Assembly (NCBI GenBank): GCA_963575745.1
Contig: CAUYUJ010019617.1
Span: 1 to 64,000 of the forward strand
DNA: 64,000 bases
Reading direction: 5' to 3'
Source of the DNA: Prorocentrum cordatum
Lineage: Eukaryota > Sar > Dinophyceae > Prorocentrales > Prorocentraceae
The notes beneath the pieces were generated by a model that was not told the DNA's origin, did not search any database, and saw only the letters and a list, made by a program, of their open reading frames with translations. This document shows positions 49,300-59,337 of the stretch, piece after piece. Position 1 is the stretch's first letter; every line of letters starts with the position of its first letter. Both the position numbers and the translations under genes were made by a program.

Positions 49300-52200
49300 A
49301 GCTCTAACATCGTATGTTAGATTATGTTAGAGCTCCCTGGGAGCTCTAACATCGCATGTTAGAGCTCCGTGGGAGCTCTGAGGCGGCGGCGGCGGCGGCG
49401 GCGGGTAGGTTAGAGCTACCAGGGAGCTCTTATATAGCATGTTAGAGCTCCCTAGAGCTCCCTGGGAGCTCTAAAATACCGAGCTCCAACGGAGCTTTGA
49501 CATAGCATGTTAGAGCTCAGTGGGAGCTCCATGGGAGCTCTAACATGGTATGTTAGAGCTCCGTGGGAGCTCTAACATGGCTTGTTAGAGCTCTAACGGA
49601 GCTCTAACATAGCATGTTCGAGTATGTTAGAGCTCCCTGGGAGCTCTAACATGGTATGTTAGAGCTCCGTGGGAGCTCTAACATGGCATGTTAGAGCTCC
49701 CACGGAGCACTAACATAGCATGTTCCAGTATGTTAGGAGTTCCCTGGGAGCTCGAACATGGCATGTTAGAGCTCCGTGGGGGCTCTAACATGGCTTGTTC
49801 GAGCTCCAACGGAGCTCTAACATAGCATGTTTCGAGTATGTTAGAAGCTCCTGGGACGCTCTAACATGCTACTTTTTGAGCTCCGTGGACTCTAACGATG
49901 GCATGTTAGAGCTCCAACGGAGCTATAACATAACAGGTTCCAGTATGTTAGAGCTCCCTGGGAGCTCGAACATGGCATGTCAGAGCTCCGTGGGAGCTCT
50001 AACATGGTATGTTAGAGCTCCAGCGGAGCTCTAACATAGCATGTTTCAGTATGTTAGAGCTCCCTGGGAGCTCTCACATGGTATGTTAGAGCTCCGCGGG
50101 AGCTCAAACATGGCTTGCTAGAGCTCCAGCGGAGCTCTAACACAGCATGTTCCAGTATGTTAGAGCTCCCTGGGAGCTCTGACATGCTATATTAGAGCTC
50201 CGTGGGAGCTTTAACATGGCATGTTAGAGCTCCAACGGAGCTCTAACATAACATGGCCAGTATATTAGAACTCCGTGGGAGCTCTAACATGGTATGTTAG
50301 AGCTCCGCGGGAGCTCTAGCATGGCTTGCTAGAGCTCCAACGGAGCTCTAACATAGCATGTTCCAGCATGTTAGAGCTCCCTGGGAGCTCTAACGTGCCA
50401 TATTAGAGCTCCCATGTTAGAGCTCCCTGTGAGCTCTAAAATACCGAGCTCCAACGGAGCTTTAACATAGCATGTTAGAGCTCAGTGGGAGCTCTAACAT
50501 GGGATGTTAGAGCTCCAACGGAGCTCTAACATAGCATGTTCGAGTATGTTAGACCTCCCTGGGAGCTCTAACGTGGTATGTTAGAGCTCCGTGGGAGCTC
50601 GAACATGGCACGTTAGAGCTCCAACGGAGCTCTAACATAGCATGTTCCAGTATGTGGAGCTCTGAATGGTATGTTAGAGCTCCGTGGGAGCTCTAGCATG
50701 GCTTGTTAGAGCTCCAACGTAGCTCTAGCATATCATGTTCGAGTATGTTAGAGCTCCCAGGGAGCTATGGCATGCTATATTAGAGCTCCCATGTTAGAGC
50801 TCCCTGGGAGCTCTAAAATACCGAGCTCCGTGGGAGCTCTAGCATAGCATGTTCCAGTGTGGTAGAGCTCCCTAGGAGCTCTAACATGGTATGTTAGAGC
50901 TCCGTTGGCGGTCTACCATGGCTTGTTAGAGCTCCAACGGAGCTCTAACATAGTATGTTCGAGTATGATAGAGCTCCCTGGGAGCTCTAACATGGTATGT
51001 TAGAGCTCCGTGGGAGCTCTGACATGGTATGTTAGGGCTCCAACGAAGCTCTAACATAGCAGGTTCCAGTATGTTAGAGCTCCCTGGGAGCTCTAAAATG
51101 GTATGTTAGAGCTCCGTGGGAGCTCTAACATGGTATGTTAGAGCTCCAACGGAGCTCTAACATAGCATGTTCCAGTATGTTAGAGCTCTCTGGGAGCTCT
51201 AAAAAGGTATCTTAGAGCTCCGTGGGAGCTCTAAAATGGCTTGTTAGAGCTCCAACGGAGCTCTAACCTAGCATGTTCGAGTATGTTAGAGCCCCCTTGG
51301 GAGCCCTAACATGGTATGTTAGAGCTCCGTGGGAGCTCTAACATGGCACATTAGAGCTCCGACGGAGCTCTAACCTAGCATGTTCCAGTATGTTAGAGCT
51401 CCCTGGAAACTCTAACATGGCATGTTAGAGCTCCGTGGGAGCTCTAACATGGCTTTTTAGAGCTCCAACGGAGCTCTAACATAGCATGTTCGAGTATGTT
51501 AGAGCTCCCTGGGAGCTCTAACATGCTATAGTCGAGCTCCCATGTTAGGGCTCCCTGGGAGCTCTAAAATACCGAGCTCCAACGGAGCTTTAACATAGCA
51601 TGTTAGAGCTCAGTGGAAGCTCCCTGGGAGCTCACATGGTATGTTAGAGCTCCAACGGAGCTCTAACATAGCATGTTCGAGTATGTTAGAGCTCCCTGGG
51701 AGCTCTAACATGGCATGTTAGAGCTCCACCGGAGCTCTAACATAACATGTTCCAGTATGTTAGAGCTCCCTGGGAGCTCTAACATGGTATGTTAGAGCTC
51801 CGTGGTAGCTCTAACATGGCTTCTTACAGCTCCAACGGAGCTCTAGCATAGCATGTTCCAGTATGTTAGAGCTCCCAGGGAGCTCTAACATGCTATATTA
51901 GAGCTCCCATGTTAACGCACCCTGGGAGCTCTAAAATACCGAGCTCCAGCGGAGCTTTAACATAGCATGTTAGAGCTCAGTGGGAGCTCCCTGGGAGCTC
52001 TAACATGGTATGTTAGAGCTCCGCGGGAGCTCTAACATGGCACGTTAGAACTCCAACGGAGCTCTAACATAGCATTTTCCAGTATGTTAGAGCTCCCTGG
52101 GAGCTCTAACATGGCATGTTCCAGTATGTTAGAGCTCCCTGGGAGCTCTAACTTGGTATGTTAGAGCTCCGTGGGAGCTCTAACATGGTATGTTAGAGCT

Positions 52201-54565
52201 CCAACGGAGCTCTAACATAGCATGTTCCAGTATGTTACAGCTCCCTGGGAGCTCCAACATGGTATGTTCGAGCTCCGTGGGAGCTCTCACATGGTGGTAT
52301 GTTAGAGCTCCAACGGAGCTCTAACATAGCATGTTCCAATATGTGAGAGCTCCCTGGGAGCTCTAACATGGCATGTTAGAGCTCCGTGGGAGCTCTAACA
52401 TGGCTTGTTGACGAACATAGCATGTTCCAGTATGTTAGAGCTCCCTGGGAGCTCTAACATGGTATGTTAGAGCTCCGTCGGGGCTCTAACATGGCATGTT
52501 AGAGCTCCAACGGAGCTCTAACATAGCATGCTCGAGTATGTTAGAGCTCCCTGGGAGCTCTAACATGCTATATTAGAGCTCCCATGTTAGAGCTCCCTGG
52601 GAGCTCTAACATACCGGGCTCCAACGGAGCTTTTAACATAGCATGTTAAGGCTGAGTGTGAGCTCCCTGGGAGGTCTAACATGGTATGTTAGAGCTCCAA
52701 CGGAGCCCTAACATAGTTTGTTCCAGTAGGTTAACGCTCCCTGGGAGCTCTAACATGGTATGTTAGAGCTCCGTGGGAGCTCTAACATGGCATGTAAGAG
52801 CTCCAACGAAGCTCTAACATAGCTTTTTCCAGTATGTGAGAGCTCCCTGAGAGCTCTCACATGGTATGCTAGAGCTCCGTGGGAGCTCCCTGAGAGCTCT
52901 CACATGGTATGCTAGAGCTCCGTGGGAGCTCTAACATGGCTTGTTAGAGCTCCAACGGAGCTCTAACATAGCACGTTCGAGTATGTTAGGGACCCCAGGG
53001 AGCTCGAACATGCTATATTAGAGCTCCCATGTTACAGCTCTCTGGGGGCTCTCAAATACCGAGCTCCAACGGAGCTTGAACATAGCATGTTAGAGCTCAG
53101 TGGGAGCTCCCTGGGAGCTCTAACATGGTATGTTAGAGCCCCGTGGGAGCTCTAAGATAAAAAAAAAAACCCACCACCCAACTGGTCCCATGAGCACACC
53201 CCAAAAAAAAGAAAAAAAAAAAAAAAAAAAAAAAAAAACATGCACAATAACCCACACACATGCTGTTAGCAGCCTCCAACGGAGCTCTAGCATAGCATGT
53301 TCCAATATGTTAGAGGCTCCCCTGGAGATCTAACATGCTATGTTTGAGCTCCACGGGAAGGCTCCAACATGTCTTGTTCGAGCCCCGACCGGAGCTCTAA
53401 CAATAGCAAGGGTTCCAGTAATGTTAGAGCTCCGTGGGAGCTCTAACATGGTATGATAGAGCTACGTGGGAGCTCTAACATCGTATGTGCGAGCTCAAAG
53501 GGAGCTCTAACATAGCATGTCCCAGTCTGTTAGAGCTCCCTGGGAGCTCTAACATGGTATGTTAGAGCTCCGTGGGAGCTCTAACATGGCTTGTTCGAGC
53601 TCCAACGCAGCCCTACGAACATAGCATGTTCGAGTATGTTAGAGCTCCCTGGGAGCTCTAACGTGCTATAGTCGAGCTCCCATGTTAGAGCTCCCTGGGA
53701 GCTCTAAAATACCGAGCTCCAACAACGGAGCTTTAACATAGCATGTTAGAGCTCAGTGGGAGCCCCCTGGGAGCTATAACATGGTATGTTAGAGCTCCAA
53801 CGGGGCTCTAAATTAGCATGTTCGAGTAGGTTAGAGCCCCCTGGGAGCTCTAACGTGGTAGGTTAGAGTTCCGTGGGAGCTCTACCATGACATGGTAGAG
53901 CTCCAACGGAGCTCTAGCATCGCATGTTCCAGTATTCTAGAGCTCCCTGGGAGCTCTAACATGGCATGGTAGAGGTCCGTGGGAGCTCTAACATGGCTTG
54001 TTAGAGCTCCAACGGAGCTCTGACATATCATGCTCGAGTATGTTAGAGCTCCCAGGGAGCTCTAACATGCTATATTCGAGCTCCCATGTTAGAGCTCCCT
54101 GGGAGCTCTAAAATACCGAGCTCCAACGGAGCTTGAACATAGTATGTTAGAGCTCCGTGGGAGCTCCCTGGGAGCTCTAACATGGCATGTTGGAGCTCCG
54201 TGGGAGCTCTAACATGGCTTGTTCGAGCTCCAACGGAGCTCTAACATAGCATGTTCCAGCATGTTAGAGCTCCCTGGGGGCTCTAAAATGGTATGTTAGA
54301 GCTCCGTGGGAGCTCTAACATGGCATGTTAGAGCTCCCAGGAAGTTCTAACATGCGATGTTAGCCTCGAGCTCTAACATAGGATGTGGTTAGAGATCCCT
54401 TGGAGCTCTATCATGGCATGTTAGAGCTCCCATGGAACTCCAACATGCTATGTGAGGGCTCCTTGGGGGCTCCAACGTGTTATGTAAGAGTTCGATGCGA
54501 GGGTCGTGAACTCTGTCATGCTATGTTAGAGCTCGATGGGAGCTCTAGCGTAGCATGTTAGAGCT
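49300..54565 (+). repeat. GAGCTC hairpin satellite, array 1
   Basis: About 5.3 kb of tandem hairpins. A basic unit of roughly 105 bp has three palindromes of the form TTAGAGCTCC-centre-GGAGCTCTAA, with centres CTGG, GTGG and AACG, separated by ACATGGTATG, ACATGGCTTG and ACATAGCATGTTCCAGTATG spacers. A higher-order variant carrying AAAATACCGAGCTCCAACGG and GAGCTCAGTGGGAGC recurs at 49,481, 50,446, 50,823, 51,574, 51,941, 52,616, 53,061, 53,714 and 54,118. Nearly every unit holds several GAGCTC (SacI) sites. No gene is present. A CGG repeat lies at 49,382-49,407. Confidence 0.95.
53155..53275 (+). repeat. A-rich interruption of satellite array 1
   Basis: About 120 bp (A runs, CCACCACCCAACTGGTCCC, a longer A run, CACACACATGCTG) replaces part of one satellite unit. 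The next ~150 bp of satellite carries unusually many indels. No target-site duplication is visible. Confidence 0.75.
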
Positions 54566-54576
54566 CCCATCGAGCC

Positions 54577-54586
54577 GCCCCCCCCG

Positions 54587-54618
<32 letters not shown>

Positions 54619-55020
54619 CCATCGGCACCCCACCCCCCTCCTTTTAAGCGCGCATAAGTAAGGAAACATGTCCGAACACGGCCGCGCTCTCGTACGCACC
54701 GCTGCCCTGTCCTCGACCTCGAGAACGAAGGCTTCCTTCCCCCTTGAAAGGCGGGGGCGCAGGGGCGGGGCCCTGTCTTCGACCACGGTGAAACATGGGG
54801 GCGGGGCCCTGTCTTCGACCACGGTGACGCATGAATAGGGCGCGGCCCTCCCCGCCCTCGCGGGGCGGCCTTGCCCCCCGGGGCGCGGTCGGGGATCGGG
54901 GGCGGAGGGGGCCCAGGGACTTCTGATTTAGAACTAGAAGGTGGGTGGGGGGGGGGGGGAGGAGGGGGATGAGGAGGAGAAGGAGGAGGAGGAGGAAGGC
55001 TTCACCGCCCTCCACGCGCC
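54577..55020. other. Unique insert between satellite blocks
   Basis: Starts with a (GTC)n trinucleotide tract (54,585-54,612). It contains a 36-bp direct repeat (GGGCGGGGCCCTGTCTTCGA... at 54,763 and 54,799) and ends with a G-rich/GGA tract. A minus-strand frame of 123 codons crosses it but shows no motif. No gene is called. Confidence 0.6.
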
Positions 55021-55027
55021 GCCGACT

Positions 55028-55145
55028 TTCATATGTTAGATCTCCCAGGGAACTCTAACATAATCTAACAACATGCTATGACAGAGCTCCGTTGGAGCTC
55101 TAACATGTCATGTTACAGCTCCCTGGAGCTCTAACATCATCTAAC
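55028..55145 (-). repeat. Short inverted satellite fragment
   Basis: Degenerate hairpin units (AGAGCTCCGTTGGAGCTCTA) in the opposite orientation to array 1. This is the first sign of the orientation switch. Confidence 0.65.
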
Positions 55146-55447
55146 CACCCTAAGGGCCTCAAGAGGAGGTCCCAGAAATTCTATCTCCCCACAGGGCCTC
55201 AAGAGAGATTGCCAGAAACTCCTCGCCCCTCAGGGCGTCAAGAGGAGATCCCAATCTTCAACGCGCTCATCGTTCCAGTCCTACTAGATGCAGAACCCCA
55301 TAGATCTGATATTCTTTTGAATTCGTTGGCCCGCTGCACGGGCGCACCACGTGAGCGCGGCGAAGGAGACAGCGCGCGAGCCAGGCTGCGCGCCTCCGAC
55401 ATCGGCTACCAGACGCCCATGCGAGGTCACTTGTCCTGCTGTTGAGC
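55146..55447. other. Three-copy CTCAAGAG repeat and spacer
   Basis: Three imperfect ~50-bp units beginning AGGGCCTCAAGAG (55,151, 55,193, 55,228) recall the dispersed AAGAGGCC family. The rest is unique and without a recognised gene. Confidence 0.5.
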
Positions 55448-55600
55448 TCACTGGGCATCCTTCTTGTCCTGCTGCTTGAGCTCCTCCGCTTTCTGATCGA
55501 GCTCCTCGACTTTCTCCTGCAGGTCCTGGGGCACCTGTCCCTGTGCCCGCAGGGGGTCCAGAATCTGATCCATCTTCTCGGCCATGTTGTTCTGTGCCAT
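55448..55600 (-). CDS. Small coiled-coil peptide frame (possibly 3' end of a longer gene)
   Basis: A 50-codon frame from ATG 55,600 to TGA 55,448. It has strongly helical, charged sequence: MAQNNMAEKMDQILDPLRAQ, then DLQEKVEELDQKAEELKQQD. The same frame is open upstream to about 55,725 with a Gln-rich stretch (QQWQQKL, QQQQQDG) and LTNAFLNF, so the ATG may not be the true start. Further upstream (55,878-55,660) another frame reads AISKKLEQLQ and RHHQGLQQHEMQQRE, as if a Gln-rich coiled coil has been broken by small frameshifts. It may form one gene with the zinc-finger frame to its right. Confidence 0.5.
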   Translation of the reverse strand: MAQNNMAEKMDQILDPLRAQGQVPQDLQEKVEELDQKAEELKQQDKKDAQ

Positions 55601-55940
55601 AAAGTTTAGAAAAGCGTTGGTCAATAAATTGAGCGTCGAGGTGATAACGGTGGTTGTTAGCCCGTCCTGCTGCTGCTGCTGCGTAAGCTTCTGCTGCCAC
55701 TGCTGTGCTCCCGCTGTTGCATCTCATGCTGTTGCAGCCCCTGGTGATGACGCAGCTCTTGAGCTGTTCCAGCTTTTCCAAGTGTTCTCCCCTGCAGCTG
55801 TTCCAGCTTCTTGCTGATGGCCTTCAATTTGCCATTGCCATTTGGGCTTCTTCGACGACCTCCGACCATCCGCTTCATCGTTGTTTCCGCTCCGGGGCGT
55901 AGCTCGAGTGGAGCACCACAGTGTTCATGATCTTAGAGCA

Positions 55941-56231
55941 TCATGCGGCCTTCTCCTCGTCAGGACCCTGCGGGCAAGCATTATGCCACCAGAGATGCTT
56001 ATTCTGTACATGCGTGATGTGGTCCGCCGAAATCTGGTGCGTCGGGGCTGCCCATTTCTCGCACGGTAAACAAAACCACTTCTCCCCATTCTTCTTAACG
56101 CACCCGCGAACTTCTAGCCGTGGCGCATCAATGGGCCCAGTGTCAGGGTCCATGACGACGGTTTCTGGACATGAGCCAGGCCTCCCTGCGCTGGCCCCCA
56201 TTTCTGACATGGCAGCCTGCAGGCGCTGCAA
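55941..56231 (-). CDS. Small C2H2-like zinc-finger protein or exon
   Basis: A 96-codon frame containing WFCLPCEKWAAPTHQIS and ADHITHVQNKHLWWHN: Cys-x2-Cys followed by His residues at zinc-finger spacing, like U1-type or matrin-type fingers. From memory, similar W-x-C-x2-C-x-K-W fingers occur in many dinoflagellate hypothetical proteins, which I cannot verify. The downstream minus-strand frames are Gln-rich coiled coil, so a finger-plus-coiled-coil protein is plausible. The gene lies on an island within satellite DNA. Confidence 0.55.
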   Translation of the reverse strand: MQRLQAAMSEMGASAGRPGSCPETVVMDPDTGPIDAPRLEVRGCVKKNGEKWFCLPCEKWAAPTHQISADHITHVQNKHLWWHNACPQGPDEEKAA

Positions 56232-56379
56232 GAAGAAACGCCTTGAGCCGAGGTGCCTGCGCTACAGGAAAGCTGGGTGATCTGATAAATGGAACCAAGA
56301 GGGGTCCAGGGGGCTATTTTGTGGGTTCCCGAGGGGCAGGGCGATTTGAGGGATCCCCCTTCGTTGATCGATTTCCCTC

Positions 56380-57587
56380 GCATGGTAGAGCTCCCAGGGA
56401 GCTCTAGCATAGCATGTAAGAGCTCCCAGGGAGCTCTAACATGGCATTTTAGAAAAGCTTCAGGGAGATCGAACAAGCTATGTTAGATCTCCCTGGGAGC
56501 TCTAACATAGGATGTTAGAGCTCCCGTGGAGCTCTAACATGCTATGTTAGAGCTCCCGTGGAACTCTACCATGGCATGTTAGATCTCCCATGGGGCTCTA
56601 ACATGCAATGTTAGAGCTCCCACGGAGCTGTAACATGCGATGTTAGAGCTCCCAGGGAGCTCTAACATACTCTAACATGCTATGTTAGAGCTCCGTGGGA
56701 GCTCTAAAAATACCATGGTTAGATCTCCCCAGGGAGCTCTCACAGAATATTAGCATGCATGCAGAGCTCCATTGGAGCTCTAACATACGATGTTGGAGAG
56801 CCGGGGGAGCTCAACATGCAATGTTAGAGCCCCACGGAGCTCTAACATTGACACCTTAGAGCTCCCAGGGGAGCTCTAACATACTGGAACATGCTATGTT
56901 AGAGCTCCGTTGGAGCTCTAACATGCCATGTTAGAGTTCCCACGGAGCCCTAACATACCATGTTAGAGCTCTCAGGGAGCTCTAACATACTCGAACATGC
57001 TATGTTTGAGCTCCGTTGGAGCTCTAACAAGCCATGTTAGAGCTCCCACGGAGCTCTAACATACCATGGTAGAGCTCCCAGGGAGCTCTAACATACTGGA
57101 ACATGCTATGTTAGAGCTCTCACGGAGCTCTAACATACCATGTTAGAGCCCCCCAGGGAGCTCTAACAAACTGGAACATGCTATGGTAGAGCTCCGTTGG
57201 AGCTCTAGCATGCCATGTTAGAGCTCCCAGGGAGCTCTAACATAGCATGTTAGAGCTCCCAGGGAGCTCTAAAATACTCGAACATGCTATGGTAGAGCTC
57301 CCAGGGAGCTCTAACATAACTGGAACATTGCTATGTTAGAGCTCCAATTGGAGCTCTAAGCTCAATTGGAGCTCTACCATACGATGTTAGAGCTCCCAGG
57401 GAGCTCTAACATAGCATGTTAGAGCTCCCAGGGAGCTCTAGCATACTCAAACTTGCGATGTTAGAGCTCCATTGGAGCTCTAACATACGATGTTAGAGCT
57501 CCCAGGGAACTCTAACATGCCATGTTAGAGCTCCCAAGGAGCTCTAACATACTCTAACTTGCTATGTTAGAGCCCCCTGGGACCTCT
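56380..57587 (-). repeat. GAGCTC hairpin satellite, array 2 (inverted)
   Basis: Same satellite as array 1 but reverse-complemented. Landmarks read CATACTGGAACATGCTATG and CTCCGTTGGAGCTCTAAC, the complements of CATAGCATGTTCCAGTATG and GTTAGAGCTCCAACGGAG in arrays 1 and 3. It ends at a CCG trinucleotide run. Confidence 0.9.
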
Positions 57588-57590
57588 AAC

Positions 57591-57631
<41 letters not shown>

Positions 57632-59336
57632 CCTTGACCGTTTCACAATCGATTGCGCAACGGTTAAGGACCCCCCCCCTCTCGCCAGGCGGGGGGGGGG
57701 CCTTAACCGTGTCGAATCGGGGATTGCGCAGCGGTTAAGCCCCCCCCCACCCCCCCCAACTCCCCCGGCGAGAGGGGGGGCCTTTACCGTTTCACAATTC
57801 GATCGCGCAACGGGTGAGGCCCCCCTTCGCAGGGGGGTGCTTAACCGTGTCGCAAAACGATTTTCGCATCGGTCAAGGCCCCCCCCCCCTGGCGAGAGGG
57901 GTGGGGGCCCTCAAAACGTTCACAATCGATTGCGCAACGGCTGAGACCCCCTCCTCTCGCCAGGGGTGGGGCTTAACCGTGCCACAATCCCCCCCGATGC
58001 GCAACGGTGAGGCCCCCCCCCCTGGCGAGAGGGGGGCCTAAAACCGTTTTCACAATCATTTGCGCAACGGTGAGGCCCCCCCTCTCGCCAGGGGGGGGGG
58101 GGCCTTCAACCGGTCACAATCGATTGCGCAAACGGTTCAGACCCCCCTCTCGCCAGGGGGGGGGACTTAAACCGCGTATAATCGATTGCGCAACGGTTGA
58201 GGCCCCCCCCCTGCGAGAGGGGGTGCCTCAACGTTTCGCAATCGATTTGCGCAGCGGTCAAGGCCCCCCTATCGCCGGGGGGGGGGCTTAACCGTGTCAC
58301 AATCGATTGCGGCAGCGGGTAAGCACCCCCCCCCTGGCGAGTAGGGGGTGGGCCTTGACCGTTTCACAATCGATTGCGCCAACGTGAGGACCCCCCCCCC
58401 CCTCTCGCCAGGGGGGGGCTTAACCGTCCACAATCGACTGCGCAATGGTTAAGGCGCCCCTTCCTGCGAGAGGGGCGGGGCCTGGACCGTTCACAACGAT
58501 TGCGCAGCGGTCAAAGGCCACCTCTCGCCAGGGGGGGGGGGGCCTTAACCGTTTCACAATCGATTGCGCAACGGTTAAGACCCCCTCTCGCCAGGGGGCA
58601 GCCTTAACCGTTGCGCAATCGATTGCGCAACGGTTAAGCGCCGCCGCCGCCGCCGCCGCGCCGTGACCGTTTCACAATCGATTGCGCAACGGTTAAGCCC
58701 CCCCTCTGGTTCCAGGGGGGGGGGGGGGGGGCCTGGGCCAGCGAAATAAGGGGTCTTAACCGCTCCGCGATCGATCGCGGAACGGCTAGGACTTCCTATC
58801 GCGAGGGGGTGGTCTTAGCCAGGATTCGATCGATCGCGCAACGGTTAAGACCCCCTCCTCTCGCCAGGGGGGGGCCCAAACCGTTGCGCAATCGATTGCG
58901 ACGCGCCCAAGGCCCCCCCCTGGCGAGAGGGGGGGGGGGGGCCCTCACCGTGTCGCAATCCCCTGATCGCGCAACGCGTTAAGACCCCCCCCTGGCGAGA
59001 GGGGGGGGGCCTTGCCCGCTGCGCAATCGATTGCGAAACGGTTAAGCCCCCCACTCTCGCCAGGGGGTGCCTTAAACGTGATTGCCGCAAATCGATTGTG
59101 ACGCGGTTAAGCCCCCCCCCCCTGGCGAGAGGGGGGGGGCTAGACGTTGCGCAATCGATGTGACGCGGTTGAGGCCCCCCCCTCTCGCCAGGGGGGGGTG
59201 CTGAAAACGTGCGCAATCGATTGTGACGCGGTTAAAGGCCCCCCCCCCCCTGGCGAGAGGGGGAAGGGTCTTACCCGTTGCGCAATCGATTGCTGGAACG
59301 GTTTTTAAGCGGGCGGCGGGAGGCGGCGGCGGCGGT
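57588..59336. repeat. Second palindromic satellite (GCGCAATCGATTGCGC type)
   Basis: About 1.75 kb of units of roughly 65-75 bp alternate two palindromic parts: a core AACCGTT...GCGCAATCGATTGCGC...AACGGTT, and a C-run/G-run pair around CTCTCGCCAGG or its complement CCTGGCGAGAG. Left edge: (CCG)n, 57,591-57,632. Right edge: (CGG)n, 59,308-59,335. An internal (GCC)n lies at 58,641-58,660. Homopolymer lengths vary widely. No gene. Confidence 0.9.
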
Positions 59337-59337
59337 T

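Noticed and set aside
54644-55015. 123-codon minus-strand frame in the unique insert
   Set aside because: It covers a G-rich tract and the 36-bp direct repeat, and has no motif.
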